Assembly (NCBI GenBank): GCA_019055375.1
Contig: JAHQIW010000448.1
Span: forward strand, 1 to 64,000
DNA from: Parelaphostrongylus tenuis
Taxonomy: Eukaryota > Nematoda > Chromadorea > Rhabditida > Metastrongylidae
Direction: 5' to 3'
DNA: 64,000 nt
The position numbers and the translations under genes are program-made. Below are positions 23,026-33,600 of this stretch, piece after piece; positions within the stretch are counted from its first letter, which is position 1, and each line of letters opens with the position of its first letter. The notes below the pieces were generated by a model. It was given only the letters and a program-made list of their open reading frames with translations. It made no database searches and was not told where the DNA came from.

Positions 23026-23840
23026 TACCCTTTCTCGTCTTTTGCTCAAAAATGATTATTAGGCTATTATTAGTAAATGTAGTCCTAAACAAAAAATTCG
23101 ACAATCTCTTAAGCAAATCACAAAAACAGCTTTCACAAGACATCAAAGTACCTTTCAAGAAAGTCCCAAAACTCGATCTGTGCTTGATAATGTGCCAGAA
23201 AAATCAAGGGTCACCGTATTGGGAGGCATGACTCTTCCTGAGGACGCGCGCTCACTATTAGAACTGAGTCCAAGCTTCTCACCATTGCAGCCCACTTCTA
23301 AAGAAACCCTGCGTAGGATCGCGTGCAGTCTGCACCAACTTCATGACAAACTTCTTTACAGAGCAAAGTTAGACTCATTGCACAAAGTGGGAAAACAAGA
23401 AGTAGGAGCAATTCCAACACGTCCTTTCCCTCGGACGTTTTTCAGACAACAACAATTCAACGATAAAGTTGATTACAGATTTCGCAATTTTTCGATCGAT
23501 GCTCAGAAAATTCTCAATCACTATCGTTGTGAAAAAACTATCCCAACCTCACACCCACACAAAATGTGGCTTACGTAAGGTCTGAGAACTAATAATATCT
23601 AAGACTATCAGACCATCAGTTAAGGACAAAGGCGGAAAGTTTGTTGTAATCCTTCGTCAGTTGGATGTCAGTAATACGGAAAAACATCTAGAAGACCGTT
23701 CCCTATACTGCCCATCGTCTGTTAAAGAATTTCGAAGTCAGTACCGAGAATTAACCACGGAATGGGCCCAATTGGCAAGAGCAGCAAGTTTGAAGCAGTC
23801 ACACTCAGCATTCTATTTATGCCAAAAAATTCGTAACAAC
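23026..23840 (+). mobile_element. Penelope-like element N-terminal fragment
   Basis: Three open stretches encode the N-terminal region typical of PLE polyproteins. The first (23180-23578, 132 residues) has V-T-V-L-G-G-M-T-L-P and L-L-E-L-S-P-S-F-S-P, then H-Q-L-H-D-K-L-L-Y-R-A-K-L and P-F-P-R-T-F-F. After a frameshift come K-G-G-K-F-V-V-I-L and L-D-V-S-N-T-E-K-H-L-E-D-R-S-L-Y-C-P-S-S (23661-23830). The homologous K-G-x-x-S-V-I-I block also occurs at the start of the 45.4 kb PLE. RT proper and the endonuclease are missing. Confidence 0.8.
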
Positions 23841-23919
23841 GTTCAACTCTATTATGACAACATCATACGGGTGCATGGAAGCACTACATTGCGTATTTTG
23901 TTCAAATATAAATAAGTAC

Positions 23920-26900
23920 ATAAATGAGAACTGGTGCTGTTGCTGGCGTGTTTCAACGGTTTTGGCTTACTTTTCAGCTTTTCATCAAAAAATCCAATGA
24001 TTATTTGACAGCAAAAAGCTGACAAATTTAAGTGCTTTTGGTTCTCCAAAAAATTTTTTCTATTGCGTTGCAACACTAGAATTAAGATTGCGTTTCATAG
24101 CCTCGCGCATACTTTGTGCATTGATATGTGGATGAATTTCGCAGCACTGACATTAAGCGACTGCGTTTTTTCAAAACATTCTGAAGTCATGATACCGGCG
24201 ATTTTATCAATGTGCTTTATATCTGAAATGGCTGTGAGAGCAGAAATAAAATTATGTTTCACACTCGAGCACTTTTGGCTGAGCAAATTTTTTCCCTTAG
24301 ACTTTTCCAAACCATTTGATGGTTCAAATCTCGACAATTCATAAAATAGCAGGCTTTTCAGAAAAATTTTCGATGAGCTGTAGCAGCCCAAAAAAAATTG
24401 GGTTTTCCAAATAGTTGCTATTTTGCAAATAGCGCGGTGTGTTGCGAAATTCCATCGAGATAACGGAGCAAAGAGTACGCGCCGTGTTTGAAATTCAATA
24501 TTTATTTGACTGCTGCAGCACATTCAGAAGTTTTCTCTTAATCAAGTACATCACTGAAATTTTCGAGATTTGAGCTGTCGAATGACTAGTCATGTCTGAA
24601 AGAAAAGTGCTGTCCAGCGCAAAATACCTGAGTGTGAAATGAAATTTTATTTCTACTAACGATGTATTTGCTTTTTTTATAAGGTCTGCTATGGGCTAAT
24701 GAAAGATATATGTTTTCACATTACCACCTTGTCATTTACACGGTGCTTTTTTGTTCAGTCACTTCCACGGCGATCTATTCCTATAAAGCGGAATCGCCGA
24801 CGAACTTTCTACACGCGATGTAAGGTGGAAGGCTCGAAATACATTGTGAAATTGAGTTGATCTTGAAAAGGTCTCAATTTGTCGATTGTAAGTTTCCCTA
24901 CATATGCTCAAGTAACAGCCATGCGCCATGCTATCGACAATCCATCACTCTGAAAGAACGCCACGGTGAATGATACACCGTACGTCGCGCGTAAAAAGTT
25001 TGTCGATTCCTCTATATAGCTGTAGAGGAACTGACTCTACGATAAGGTACCTCACAACCGACAAAGCTGTAAGACTGAGCACATTTCTCAAATTGTATAG
25101 GTTCCCATAGCAGACCTCATTATAAAATTCAGAATACATTGTCAGATTATACTCTTCTTTGGCAATGTCTCAATATAGTTCATTAGAATGGTTATTTCTA
25201 CTGCTACTGGGCAATATGAAGTCCATTTTGAAAACTGAAGTACACCGTTCATATTCTTGAGATTCAAGTTATCGTATGTGACTACTAAACGTCGATAATA
25301 AGTGAGAAATACGTTTTCTTGAATATGGATGTGGTTAGAGAAAAGTACTAAAACCTTTGTTCCATCGTTTTATAGGTCAGAGCTTCAAATTTCATCCCAT
25401 TATATATTGTCTGAGAAACCCGCCAATGAGACTAAAGCCTAATCCTAGGCATAGGAGCGCAACCGTGGTCTTCTTTTCTGCTCTTCTAGCTCTTCATGAA
25501 AATTCTAAATAGACCAAAGTCAGCTTAAGAATTTCAAAAGTATATGATATCAAGTAACTACTAAGAGTCCGTTGAAAGACCACCGATAGACCCTGGACGA
25601 GCAAAAAATGCGCTCTGAGTGCGAAACCTGATCTTACTCTTGAACCTGCTACAGTGCTTCAGAAGGGCTTTTTTTCAAAAACAAGTACGGTATCAAATTT
25701 GTTAAGATGTGAGCTGCTGAATGATATATAGCCCGGATAAGTAAAAAGACTCTGCTGTCAAACGGTTAAGAAAGAAAATAAGATGTAGGTTTTGGACCCA
25801 GAAAAGTTAATTGACAACAAGAAATCATTATTCGATAAGTAGGAATTGTAAGGACTTATCTGCGGATTTTCTGGTTTAAAATCCATCAGTTTTTAGTGAA
25901 TTGATAAACTCTGTGTGATTACTGTTCAATAAGCTCTTCATCAGAAACTTTGACTCGAGAAATGAAAACAATCCTAATCAGGCAGGTGGCACCTGCTTTT
26001 GATAAGAGAGGCGCACATAAAAAGACTTGTTCAGTAGAGTGCTAACGTAATCAGCAATATGTTTCCCTCTTTTCCTACTCTCTTTGTTCTCGCTATATCC
26101 TTAACGATAGTGCATCAGGTACACACCAGTTTCCTAAGAAGTATAAAATTCATGTTTCTATATAGCAAGACTTTGCTGCAATTCAATATGAAACAGCACT
26201 CTCCATAGTCTTTAGGATCGCAAGAATCGCTGTTAAAATTACGCGAGTGGGGCTACACTTTTTTGGGGTTCTTCCTCTAAAGTGTTCTTCTGAGAGAGGT
26301 TCCAAATGTCAGTTCAGACCCACGGTAGAGGGGCAAATCATTCAACGTATTAAGAAAATCTCCTTTTTCGTCCACTTTGCTCTAGACTTTATTATAATCT
26401 TATCGGCAAAGAAGATGCACGGTTCACCCTTTAATGTGGATGCTTGTCTGCATAGTTTAACGAACTAATGTACTTTGAAGAAGAAAATAGCGATGTGGCT
26501 TGTGTTGGAAAAACTAATCATATACGGACACTGACGCAGAAGTTTGTTGATAATCTTTCGTTCTGACATGCTGAATGGATATCTATTTTGTTCTCGAGAT
26601 TAACTACAAACGCAGCGATCTATTCAGTGTGCTAGCAACCAAATTTGATTGGCTCTATGATCAATCTACAGCTAAAATATTGTGAATTTTAGGATAATGA
26701 TGTAGAAAGAAAACCAAAGTGAAACGTTTCGGCACTGCTTTCAAATCGTAGCAGCATTCAGGCAATACGTTCCTCATTAAATGGATAAAACTCTGATCAC
26801 TGTTTTTGGGAACAACGGTCCTGTATGGGACATGTTATTGGAGTTGCTGTGCAGAGTACGTTGATTTTCATCATCATACTGAGCTCTGATGCTTTCTCGC

Positions 26901-27380
26901 ATGGCTTTCATCAAAGCATATAGTGAAACCATTAAAATTCCCTTTTACCAGTCATGAAAATTCACTCAATAAATCGAACAGTTTCAGGTGTTTTTTTGCA
27001 ATATCTTCGGATTTCTTGGCTCTGGATATGAAGAAGAATGTGTGAAACACAGCAACATATCCCAAAAGTGGTGAGAAAGCAAAAGATCAACAATCAATGT
27101 TTATCAGACCTGTCACCTTATCGGGATGTGCCCACCAACTACAATAATTCATGCATGTGTAGTTTCTTTTCATTACATCAATAAATCACTTTCCAAAATA
27201 GTCTCCTATAAAGTTTCAAAAAGGCAGTGCTGCATTGCTAACAGGCTTGCCCTGATGATTGTGATGAATTCTACTCTGGAGGACACTATTACTTGGGTAA
27301 CTTTTACGTTATAGAACATTCACAATATCACAGTGGTAACAGCGAACGTATGAGATGAGGTACTTTTTAGTAATGAGGAG
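23920..27380. other. long stretch without recognisable genes
   Basis: AT-rich sequence. Open frames at 24.06-24.52 (both strands overlapping) and 26.25-26.47 show no family blocks, no consistent splice phase and no ribozyme, PLE, RTE or SINE signature. It is probably intergenic or an old unrecognisable repeat. Confidence 0.45.
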
Positions 27381-27386
27381 AGCGTC

Positions 27387-27692
27387 ATGTTTGCGTGTAG
27401 CGATAAATATATTGGCGAAACGGGTAGGCCGCTCTATGCCCGTATAGAAGAACACCTAGCTGATAAGCGTCTTATAAGACGGAACACCCCGTTAGGGACG
27501 CATAGAGAACAGAAACACGACGGAGCTGATTTTGAGATTGAAGTCACCATCCTTGCGCAGGAACAAAAAACATCAGCGCGAAAACTTCTTGAAGCACTTT
27601 GGATTAATACCACCAATCCAACTATGAACCGCAGGGAGGAATGCCTTGTTATCACACGTGATTTTAGTCAGTATATAAGACTGTTATTTTGA
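27387..27692 (+). CDS. GIY-YIG endonuclease domain of a Penelope-like element
   Basis: A 101-residue open frame. It shows K-Y-I-G-E-T-G-R-P-L (the YIG half of GIY-YIG) at residues 7-16, R-I-E-E-H at 19-23 with the conserved Arg, T-P-L-G-T-H-R-E-Q-K-H at 35-45, F-E-I-E-V-T-I-L-A at 49-57, and L-L-E-A-L-W-I-N at 66-73 with the expected metal-binding Glu. It ends with E-E-C-L-V-I-T-R-D. This is the C-terminal nuclease of a PLE polyprotein, which nicks target DNA for reverse transcription. The first half (G-x-Y block) and the whole RT are missing upstream, so the Met start is artificial. No internal frameshift is visible. Confidence 0.85.
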   Translation: MFACSDKYIGETGRPLYARIEEHLADKRLIRRNTPLGTHREQKHDGADFEIEVTILAQEQKTSARKLLEALWINTTNPTMNRREECLVITRDFSQYIRLLF

Positions 27693-28035
27693 TGTGTAAG
27701 GTGCATTACGAGCCTATGTGATCTCCTTGCGGTTGTCTCCACTTGAATCATTCAGTGGAACACATATAAAAAGCGGTGAGTATGTTGAGAGTTGATTTTG
27801 TGCTTGATGCGATTGAAATCTAGGTCTGGTGATTTTTTCTAAAAGAGTGTTGGAGGTGTTTGGCTTATTGGATTGCGGACAATTTGACCTTTCCAGGCTC
27901 TGAAGAAGGCGAACTGCCGAAACGTCAGCTGTGAATAAATTTTATTATAACACCTCGTGTTTTGCTTAAAGAAGAAAAACAGTAATTATATTGAAGCATG
28001 CCGAGGTTAATAGACAGTCGGTCTTGGGAATTGTA
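27693..28035 (+). mobile_element. Penelope-like element 3' untranslated region
   Basis: Directly follows the GIY-YIG stop. It is shared with 34.51-34.79 and 46.15-46.31 kb (plus) and with 16.93-17.28, 41.19-41.54 and 62.56 kb (minus). It contains the hammerhead-like motif at 27893-27930 and ends in a segment 'gccgaggttaatagacagtc' that recurs inverted at 16.9 kb. Confidence 0.78.
27893..27930 (+). ncRNA. hammerhead-like motif of PLE 3' end (incomplete)
   Basis: Reads GGCU, CUGAAGA, A, GGC-GAACU-GCC, GAAA, C, GUC, AGCU. Both conserved core boxes, a 3-bp stem II and a 4-pair stem I (GGCU/AGCU, one G-U) are present, with GUC as the cleavage triplet. Stem III has no loop, so a single strand could not fold canonically. 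Only a dimer or a non-canonical form could be active. The same motif recurs in every PLE 3' end of the window. Confidence 0.45.
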
Positions 28036-28039
28036 ATGA

Positions 28040-29039
28040 GGAGACTTTTGAAATTCGACCTCATTCGCTTGTTAGGAACTTTTCATAGCAGCATTAGTAG
28101 CCATTCGAAAGCTTAAATCTCTGGCTACAGCCCTACATAGCCGATTCTTGAAAAAACCACCTTAATTGTAATGGTTTAAAATTTAGAATAAAATCACGAC
28201 TACGCGCTTATTTTTTTCTTAGCGCACTTATAATTCGCTGGACAAAACTCCTTCCTTAGGGTGCCAGCACTCATTCGATACCACAAATTTCGGAAAACTT
28301 GAAAATATGCTTGCTTTTTGGAAAAGCTCTCGGATAGAGCTGTAGGAGTAAAAAAAGATTTGTGTTTTGAACCTTGTCTGCTTATTTCCTGGAAATCCCG
28401 ATTAGCAGCGAAAGTCGATCAAGCTTCACGTTTTTGGTTACGTTGTTTACAGGCTATTCGACAAGACGAAGACCAGGGCAGGAGGCAGGCAGTGACTGAG
28501 TGGTCGACTGCGTTTGAAATATGGTTATTCAATTGGGGATTTTTTTCGCCGCATCGGCAGAAACTCCGGGCAGAAACGTATAATTCTGATACTACGAAAA
28601 ATTTCCTACACGCTGATATGCTTTTCGTGCTTTCAGCGATATATGCACCTACAGAAGTGAAGGCACACGGCGGGTATTGAACATGTTTTTTTTTTCGAGA
28701 TGCTGCATCGTTATAAAAGGATCTCATGAAAAACCAGCGGCGTAGAACTGTAGCTTCAAGCCTCAGCTTTCGATGACCACTAATAATTCTATAGAAAGCT
28801 CATGTTGAGCTTATGAGGTAGGTTTTCACCTGTCCCCTTATGATTAAAAATTACAGAGATGAAAATTGACCATCGCTGATAAAAATTGAGATTGACTCTT
28901 GGAAAAATGTTGGGTTAGAGCAAGGTGGCTGTCCATACATAATGAATCATGAAGATCCAAGAAATTACAATATAAATAGAAGTAGAACTTTGAAACTAAC
29001 CCTATGCAGATAAATGAAATAATAATTCAAGAAATCTAA
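28040..29039. other. no gene; unnamed interspersed repeats
   Basis: About 28060-28300 resembles, inverted, and 28555-28800 resembles, direct, the unnamed repeat at the start of the duplicated blocks (12.54 and 59.10 kb), with shared blocks 'gctgatatgctNttcgtgctttNcagcga' and 'tcgttataaaaNgat'. The 120-residue frame at 28318-28680 overlaps this repeat and has no homology blocks. Confidence 0.45.
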
Positions 29040-29161
29040 GGCCTAACATATCTTTCATTTCGAGTGTTTTCTTAAGACCACAGCTCAAATTTCAATATGC
29101 CTGATAATCATTATTTGAGCCACGCATGTCAGTGGTCTGTCAATGAGGGCTGACTTATAGA

Positions 29162-29204
29162 GCCCGATACACGTGTTTCGATCTTGCGATCTCGTCAGTC
29201 GGGC
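29162..29204 (-). ncRNA. hammerhead ribozyme, type I, intact
   Basis: Minus strand: GCCCGA, CUGACGA, GAUC, GCAA loop, GAUC, GAAA, CACGUG, UA, UCGGGC. Stem I has 6 perfect pairs and stem II 4 perfect pairs closed by a GNRA tetraloop. Stem III is a short self-complementary CACGUG, and the cleavage triplet is GUA. All core residues match the hammerhead consensus. Confidence 0.9.
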
Positions 29205-29492
29205 AGTTGCCCTTTCTCGTCTATTGCTAATCTCTGCATTGACTGACCACTGACATGCGTGGCTCAAATAATGATTATCAGGCATATTGAAATTTGAGCT
29301 GTGGTCTTAAGAAAACACTCGGAATGAAAGATATGTTATATTAAATATACTAGCCACGAGCATTCGAGTGTACAACACTTTGTGTTTGGTGAGTTCTTCA
29401 CTGGACATAGAGTGTAAATGTAGGTCGTAGCTAACTCTTATTGTGGGGACTGGAGCACCCACAGAGATTAGCAAAAGACGAGAAAGGCAACT

Positions 29493-29535
29493 GCCCGACT
29501 GACGAGATCGCAAGATCGAAACACGTGTATCGGGC
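29493..29535 (+). ncRNA. hammerhead ribozyme, type I, intact
   Basis: Plus strand, identical in sequence to the minus-strand ribozyme at 29162-29204. Stem I is GCCCGA with UCGGGC, stem II GAUC with GAUC around GCAA; cores are CUGACGA and GAAA; the cleavage triplet is GUA. It lies inside the direct repeat of about 330 bp. Confidence 0.9.
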
Positions 29536-29747
29536 TCTATAAGTCAGCCCTCATTGACAGACCACTGACATGCGTGGCTCAAATAATGATCATCAGGCAT
29601 AAGGCCTAACACTTATGTAGAGCGTTGCCCGCTTTGTTTGATCAAGACGTGGTCAAGAAAGATAATCAAGTTCCTTGGCAGTGTACTAGGCAATGTATGA
29701 GCACTCAGAATAAATTGTATAACTTACGTCTATCTAGAGCCCATCTA

Positions 29748-30060
29748 AAGCGCATGTGGCGCAGTAGTCACAGGTGCTCCGCGTTGCACACGAGGTCTGT
29801 AGTTTGATCACGTGCTCATAACTCACCAAGCATTTTTCCCTCCGCGGTCGGTAAACTGGTAAGAGGACTAGTCTCTCTGACTTGTCTGGGATTATCAACA
29901 GCACTGACTTGATACACCGTGAGACTACGGCGAGTCATTGTAAAGGCCAGTTATGTATTCAATCACCTGAAACGAAGTTAAAAATTGAAGATAGATGCAT
30001 GACGCATCTCTCAGGGATCGATCAACGCCGAGAGCTTTATTTATTATTCAATCTGAAGCA
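29748..30060 (+). mobile_element. tRNA-derived SINE
   Basis: Head with an A-box-like 'tggcgcagtagtcacaggt' and a B-box-like 'gtttgatcacgtgctcat'. The body includes 'aaactggtaagaNgac', 'gcgagtcattgtaaaggccag' and 'cgaagttaaaaattgaag', and the tail is 'caacgccgagagctttat'. It is nearly full length compared with the 33.60 kb copy. Confidence 0.8.
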
Positions 30061-30896
30061 ACAAATTTATCCATATCTTAGCAACATTATTAAGAGATCT
30101 GCAGTTGAGCGCTAAATATATGACATGGTTGAAGTATGAACCACGTCTCTGTTGGGTCTCTCTGAGAGGGCTACTAAATAGAAAAAGTGAGACTGGAATT
30201 TTGGTTCTGTCAGCTGATCAGTGCCTACTTTGGAAGGCCATAGAGCGGACCATACTTTTAGATTTCTACGCCTAGGAAACAGCTACAAAGTAGTTTCAGC
30301 AATCTCAGCTACTGTCAAGCCTCTTTTATGTCACTGTTTTATGAATCAAAGCTTCCAACGATTCATGCTTTCTTAGGTGTGACTGGAGGAGCAGATAGAG
30401 ATGGCCAACGACTCTTCAAAGACTACCTACTCTTCGAAGATTTACTGAATTTTGTTAGTTCACGTCAGCGTGAATAGAGTTCTATATAAAAGGGCAACAT
30501 TGAAGACGCTACTTCATCCGGGTGATAATCCACCCTATGTGATTAGTTTTGAAGCGACGGCCGTAAGAACCAATATCAGAGAAACGAGTGCTGTTTGCAA
30601 TCGACTTCAGGTCACCTTTGCTCTGTAAAGGTGAAACCTCCAAATGTTAACAAAATAAGGATTTTTAGAAATCTTGAGTTAGCCGATCAGTAGAAAATAC
30701 GAACGCTGTGAATGACTCGAAATCGGAATTCAAAGTGGATATGATGCAGGAATCATTTGTCAATAGGTGTACCTTTTTCACCTCAATCCATTAACTTCAC
30801 CATGTCCTCATTTGGATGAAATAAAGACTCACGATGTGAATCTTGTTAAATCACTTACGATGCGTACAGTGAGAAGCAGATGACGAAAGTATTTAC
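30061..30896. other. no recognisable feature
   Basis: AT-rich spacer. A hydrophobic run on minus near 30590 has no start codon and was not accepted as a signal peptide. Confidence 0.35.
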
Positions 30897-31096
30897 GTGT
30901 GGCAGCTACGATAACACTGAGGCAGTTTTCGCCTATCGTGCAGGTCGTGTAATGGTCTGCGGGCACTGATAGAGCTGCAGTCATTTCAGAGCTGTCAGAC
31001 GCTTTCTCACACGATGAAGTCAACACAAAGGGAAAATCATATAGCCGACACACCAAACTCGTAACACGGCACTTGTAAGGCTCTCCTCGGCCACCG
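30897..31096 (-). CDS. candidate host exon, cysteine-containing, unknown
   Basis: Minus strand, 200 nt between an acceptor (tagttcag) and a donor (cacac|gtaaat), open in one frame. Reading it gives Y-K-C-R-V-T, then L-V-C-R-L-Y-D-F-P-F, S-S-C-E-K-A-S-D and a Y-T-T-C-T-I-G-E-N-C-L-S segment. The composition and cysteine density look like an extracellular domain, but the family is not recognised. Phases would require 2 nt from an upstream exon and leave 1 nt. No partner exons were found with confidence. It could be a chance frame. Confidence 0.3.
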
Positions 31097-31365
31097 CTGA
31101 ACTATGCATTACCGTGAGAATCATTTTACATCAATCTGCTGCTTCTATCTCGAATATAAGATCTCGTATAAACTATAAAAAGTTTTTATGAACTACGACC
31201 TTTAGCTCGGAGGAAACTGATGACTACAAAACCGGATTTTAGAACTGCACCCTCTTCACACATTCCATCGGTACTCGAGTATGGTGAGAGAAATCTCGTA
31301 CAATTCATGTTCAAAGAGGATTTTGAGGTCTGCAAATTTTGGTTGAAGGAATAAAAATCAGCGGT

Positions 31366-32035
31366 TCCTCATCAACGTCGAATGACTCTAACTGGTACCA
31401 GCAGCACTTCTTTTATTTCCTATCGCGTGCAAGAGTAGCCCAGTGGGTCTTCTTCGCTATAGGAATTCTCTGAGCATCATATCTTTCTTCTATAGCTTTC
31501 GTAAAGAAATCGGACTAACAGGTCGGTGGTCTTCCTGCAGAGAGCTTGATGCCCCGAGAAATCCAGTTGGTAACGGCTCTCGTCCATCGGTTGTCCTTGA
31601 AACGCATCACGTGTCCGGCTCACCTTATTTTCGATATCCTGGCGTGTAGAACGACGTCTCTGATTTTTGATCGCTGACGTAGGTCGGAACTTAGAATCCT
31701 TTCTCTCATTTACGAGATACTGGATACTTCTAGCATCAACCTTTCGACTGCGTTTTCGATAAAGCCAAGTGATCTTTCATCCTGCTTACATAGCCGCCAG
31801 GTTTCTGCTACATACGTTAGGGCAGGGATAATCGTCGAGTCGAAAAGGTGGGCCCAGAGTCAGATGTTATCTGTCCTCTTCACTTATCTTCGATGCTCTT
31901 AAACGTTCCCCAAGCCGATCGTTTCTCCTGCTCAACTCTGGAGCTAGGTCGTTCATTATGTTGATTTCACGACCTAAATAGACAACTGGAGCATTCGGAG
32001 ATTGCCGTTTCGTTGAGCGTGAATGGTGCAATGTA
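31366..32035 (-). mobile_element. RTE 3' fragment
   Basis: Minus strand from the N-G-T block before Y-L-G-R-E-I, through the T-Y-V-A-E-T-W block, to the family 3' end near 31370. Small indels break the frame. It ends at a sharp junction with unrelated sequence near 32035. Confidence 0.82.
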
Positions 32036-32357
32036 GCGTTCATATCTATGCATATATATTTCAGTCCATATTTTTATGGGGCCGGAGGAGCACGGGACTC
32101 ACACAATTTTTTTTATAATATCATCGCGTTTTTAACTTCCCGAAAAGAAAAGCAGAAAAGTGAAAAACTTTCAGGCTAGAAAAAGGTGGTCAATGAGTCA
32201 GCGCATTCAACGAAAAACGCAATCAGGGAGCCTCAAAGTAAGACTAAAAAGTGCGGTGTTAGGTCGTCCGAGAAACAAAAATTGTGCTTTGTTTTTTTCA
32301 TATCTTTCATAAATACCTAAGAAAACTGAGTGATTAGCAATAAACTGTTCCAAGCGG

Positions 32358-32581
32358 GAATCGTATCCTCATTCATCCTATCCGGGGACGCGTGCTCTAC
32401 CACGACACCACCGACGCACATTTGCACCACCACTCATTCTTCAACATCTCTATGTTAGCTATCAGCCACGAATCGTATCCTCATTCATCCTATCCGGGGA
32501 CGCGTGCTCTACCACGACACCACCGACGCACATTTGCACCACCTTTCATTCTTCAACATCTCTATGTTAGCTATCAGCCAC
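32358..32581 (-). repeat. 112-bp tandem duplication of a tRNA-like repeat
   Basis: Two near-identical 112-bp units (32358-32469 and 32470-32581) in direct tandem. Read on minus, each has a tRNA-like pol III promoter: an A-box-like 'tggtgtcgtggtagagca' and a B-box-like 'gatacgattcccgc'. The flank at 32311-32357 matches one terminal inverted repeat of the element at 43.80 kb, so this is a rearranged copy of that family. The low divergence suggests a recent duplication. Confidence 0.8.
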
Positions 32582-32714
32582 CAACCTTTAACAGGTTTGG
32601 TCGGATATGCGATTTCGCTTTATAAACCCAATTGAGCTGACAGCCATTATGATAAGTTATACTCAAAATCTTTGGTATTATTAAAGCCCTTTCGCAGTTT
32701 ATGATGTTTCATTA

Positions 32715-32796
32715 ATACTTAAGAGAATTGAGCGGTGAGCAAAAAATGGCCTCAGGCGGGAATCGACAGCTCACCACTCAGTTCTCTTAGGTATAT
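32715..32796. mobile_element. short hairpin element with terminal inverted repeats
   Basis: Left arm 'acttaagagaattgagcg' and 'gtgagc' mirrored by 'gctcac' and 'cactcagttctcttaggt'. A short spacer retains only a 'ggcgggaatcg' piece of the tRNA-like core. It appears to be an internal deletion derivative of the family at 43801-43930. Confidence 0.7.
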
Positions 32797-33600
32797 GTAA
32801 AACAGCACAGCACTGCGAAAACGCAGTAAAAACCCCAAAGATTTCGTGCATATTTTTCGTAATATTTTTTATGTAGGCTTTTACTGTGTGTAATAGAACC
32901 GTAATAAGTATTGTTATAATTTTTGCGAATCGAAATTCGGTCTTATTGCGTCGTAAACGGTTTGAAACATTAACAAGGTATGTGATAGGAAGTGTTAATG
33001 TAGGCGTAGCGAGCTGGATTGGGAAAATTATATTTCATGCAAACAGGCGCACATACGTACACGCACACACAGTCATACACTCTCATGCTTGTCAAACAAT
33101 CTTTTCATTCCGATAAGAAAAGAAGCCGGTGAAACGTGAGAGATTCTGAAAATGGAGTAATAAGAACTATATAGCAGCTATTAAGCTGAAGCACTACTAC
33201 TTTTTCTAATCTCTTATGCTTGTGATTATCAATTTATCTAGTTGCAGATAATCACTATGCTTATTCGTTGCGCAGTGAGTCACAACATCCGAGCCGTGTT
33301 TCTCACACAAGCTGGCCGATGCATTTGCGCAACAATAGCCAGCTTCTGTTCCAAACACATCCGGCAGTGTGTATGCGCAACACAAAGACTCGTGCCTTTC
33401 AGCTGGCAACCAAGAAATGTTTATTACGAAAATTCGGGCAGTCTTGTGCTTTACAGCTATTCACAGTCTAAACCGAAGCAGGATCTTGAAAAAGAGTCAC
33501 GCCCCAGATTTTCTACTCGTCTACAGACGCTACTTAGAACTCGGCTGAGACTTCCACCTTTCTTGGCTCTAGAATATCTTGGTCATATCGCATCGTAAAA
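32797..33600. other. no recognised gene
   Basis: A 118-residue plus-strand frame at 33242-33598 has a cysteine-rich first half (R-C-I-C-A-T, Q-C-V-C-A-T) built from an internally repetitive stretch. No domain was recognised and no splice support was seen. Confidence 0.35.

Larger units (their letters stand above)
29040..29605. repeat. retrozyme-like cluster: inverted unit plus plus-strand direct repeat
   Basis: 29040-29220 is a minus-oriented unit end with a hammerhead at 29204-29162. From 29221 the plus-oriented family follows. The block 'gaccactgacatgcgtggctcaaataatgat' starts near 29228 and recurs near 29559 after the hammerhead at 29493-29535, giving a direct-repeat period of about 330 bp. 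The outer halves (29043-29140 and 29225-29335) are nearly perfect reverse complements. More than one unit length in tandem is what copying of a circular or multimeric RNA would leave. Confidence 0.8.

Noticed and set aside
28318..28680. 120-residue plus-strand frame
   Set aside because: Its second half lies in an interspersed repeat also present at 12.6 and 59.1 kb, and no protein family blocks were seen.
30580..30640. Hydrophobic minus-strand run resembling a signal peptide
   Set aside because: It has no Met, no acceptor upstream and no link in phase to the candidate exon at 30897-31096.
33242..33598. 118-residue frame with C-I-C-A-T / C-V-C-A-T repeats
   Set aside because: The cysteine pattern comes from an internal nucleotide repeat (tgcgcaacaNa), not from a recognisable domain.
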